From Zobellia amurskyensis (GTDB lineage Bacteria; Bacteroidota; Bacteroidia; Flavobacteriales; Flavobacteriaceae): a stretch of DNA of 64,000 bases. Each line of letters begins with the position of its first letter. The first letter of the stretch is position 1. The stretch covers positions 1-64,000 of the forward strand of contig NZ_RCNR01000013.1 in NCBI RefSeq assembly GCF_009725985.1, in the 5' to 3' direction. The notes under the pieces were generated by a model, which did no database searches, was not told where the DNA came from, and saw nothing but the letters and a program-made list of their open reading frames with translations. Below are positions 63,190-64,000 of this stretch, one piece after another. The position numbers were made by a program, and so were the translations under genes.

Positions 63190-64000
63190 ATGGAAGTAGG
63201 TAATTTTTCGGTAGGATTGGACATTGGAACAACCAAGATTGTTGCCATAATCGGTAAGAAAAACGAGTATGGTAAAATTGAGGTTCTGGGCATCGGTAAA
63301 TCTAAAAGTTTAGGGGTGCACCGTGGTGTTGTTAATAACATTACGCAGACCATACAGTCCATACAACAGGCAGTAGAAGAGGCGGAAGTCAATTCGGGAT
63401 TGAAAATCGGGTCTGTTGTAGTTGGCATAGCGGGTCAGCATATTAGAAGTCTGCACCATAGCGATTATATCACTAGGCCGGATTCTGAAGAGGTTATCAA
63501 TGATGATGATTTAGATAAGCTTTGTAACCAGGTCTATAAATTGGTGATGTTACCGGGTGAGGAAATCATTCATGTGCTTCCACAGGAATATAAAGTGGAT
63601 GGACAGGCAGAGATCAAAGAGCCGATCGGCATGTACGGTGGTCGTTTAGAAGCTAACTTTCATGTGGTTGTAGGACAGGTTTCCTCAATCAAAAATGTGG
63701 GCAGGTGTATCAAAAGCGCAGGTCTGGATTTAGGAAATATAACATTGGAGCCCTTGGCTTCTTCAGATGCCGTTTTGAGCAAAGAAGAGAAAGAGGCCGG
63801 TGTGGCATTGATCGATATAGGTGGTGGTACAACGGATTTGGCTATTTTTAAAGATGGTATTATCCGGCACACTGCAGTAATTCCTTTTGGAGGCGGTGTA
63901 ATTACCGAAGATATCAAAGAAGGATGCTCTATTATCGAAAAACAAGCAGAACTTTTAAAGGTAAGGTTCGGTTCGGCTTGGCCAGGTGAAAATAAGGATA
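63190..64000 (+). CDS. ftsA: Cell division protein FtsA, truncated by window end
   Basis: The first 270 codons of FtsA, open to the edge of the window. An actin-like ATPase: SVGLDIGTTKIVAIIG (residues 7-22), GIAGQHIRS, and the phosphate-2 motif LIDIGGGTTDLAIF. It anchors FtsZ to the membrane by a C-terminal helix that lies outside the window. It starts 3 bases after the ftsQ stop. The downstream gene would normally be ftsZ. Confidence 0.95.
   Translation, partial: MEVGNFSVGLDIGTTKIVAIIGKKNEYGKIEVLGIGKSKSLGVHRGVVNNITQTIQSIQQAVEEAEVNSGLKIGSVVVGIAGQHIRSLHHSDYITRPDSEEVINDDDLDKLCNQVYKLVMLPGEEIIHVLPQEYKVDGQAEIKEPIGMYGGRLEANFHVVVGQVSSIKNVGRCIKSAGLDLGNITLEPLASSDAVLSKEEKEAGVALIDIGGGTTDLAIFKDGIIRHTAVIPFGGGVITEDIKEGCSIIEKQAELLKVRFGSAWPGENKD

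Overview
The window looks like chromosomal DNA of a marine-type member of the Flavobacteriaceae (Bacteroidota). Three things point there: gliding-motility genes (gldA, and gldB-gldC beside nadE), promoters of the Bacteroidota form TTG-N(17-23)-TAnnTTTG, and a B12-dependent methionine synthase encoded as two separate genes. Base composition is moderately low in GC and looks even throughout. I see no phage, transposon, CRISPR array, tRNA or rRNA. A genus such as Maribacter or Zobellia is only a guess.

Layout. 1-3.5 kb: minus-strand accessory genes (NTF2-like lipoprotein, metallo-beta-lactamase-fold protein, Crp-type regulator, two membrane proteins). 3.7-11.7 kb: sulfate assimilation, with an Rrf2-type regulator, a DUF2061 membrane protein, cysH, cysD, cysN, sulfite reductase, uroporphyrinogen-III methyltransferase (siroheme synthesis) and a thioredoxin-reductase-like ferredoxin reductase. 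11.8-17.4 kb: a SAM-I riboswitch in front of the methionine genes (N-terminal MetH half, a small monooxygenase-fold gene, C-terminal MetH half, metF). Together these two blocks carry sulfate to sulfide and supply the methyl group that makes methionine. 17.5-22.3 kb: envelope proteins, a beta-lactamase-family serine hydrolase and gldA.

22.5-26.7 kb: phenylalanine/tyrosine biosynthesis (prephenate dehydratase, aminotransferase, prephenate dehydrogenase, DAHP synthase-chorismate mutase fusion). A Phe/Tyr-rich leader peptide and a competing terminator/antiterminator pair precede it, a textbook ribosome-mediated attenuator. 27.3-43.5 kb: mixed housekeeping genes (rsgA, dtd, two tandem DUF3857 proteins, a MazG-like pyrophosphohydrolase, aroA, queA, rlmN, a polyprenyl synthase, dnaG, a LuxR-type response regulator). 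43.6-51 kb: nadE, gldB, gldC, pirin, a PhoD-like phosphatase, a subclass B1 metallo-beta-lactamase, engB and an alpha/beta hydrolase.

51-64 kb: the division and cell-wall cluster mraZ-rsmH-ftsL-ftsI-murE-mraY-murD-ftsW-murG-murC-ftsQ-ftsA, cut by the window edge inside ftsA. Three GTGGT repeats spaced exactly 10 bp apart lie against the promoter of mraZ and are a likely MraZ operator.

Most of the window is ordinary core genome. The observations most worth a second look are regulatory: the Phe attenuator, the MraZ repeat operator, the SAM-I riboswitch with a competing hairpin, the repeated CTATAGGA-type boxes in the sulfur cluster, and a folded RNA-like element before metF. Among proteins, the response regulator has Glu in place of the phospho-accepting Asp, and the primase has lost its zinc ligands.
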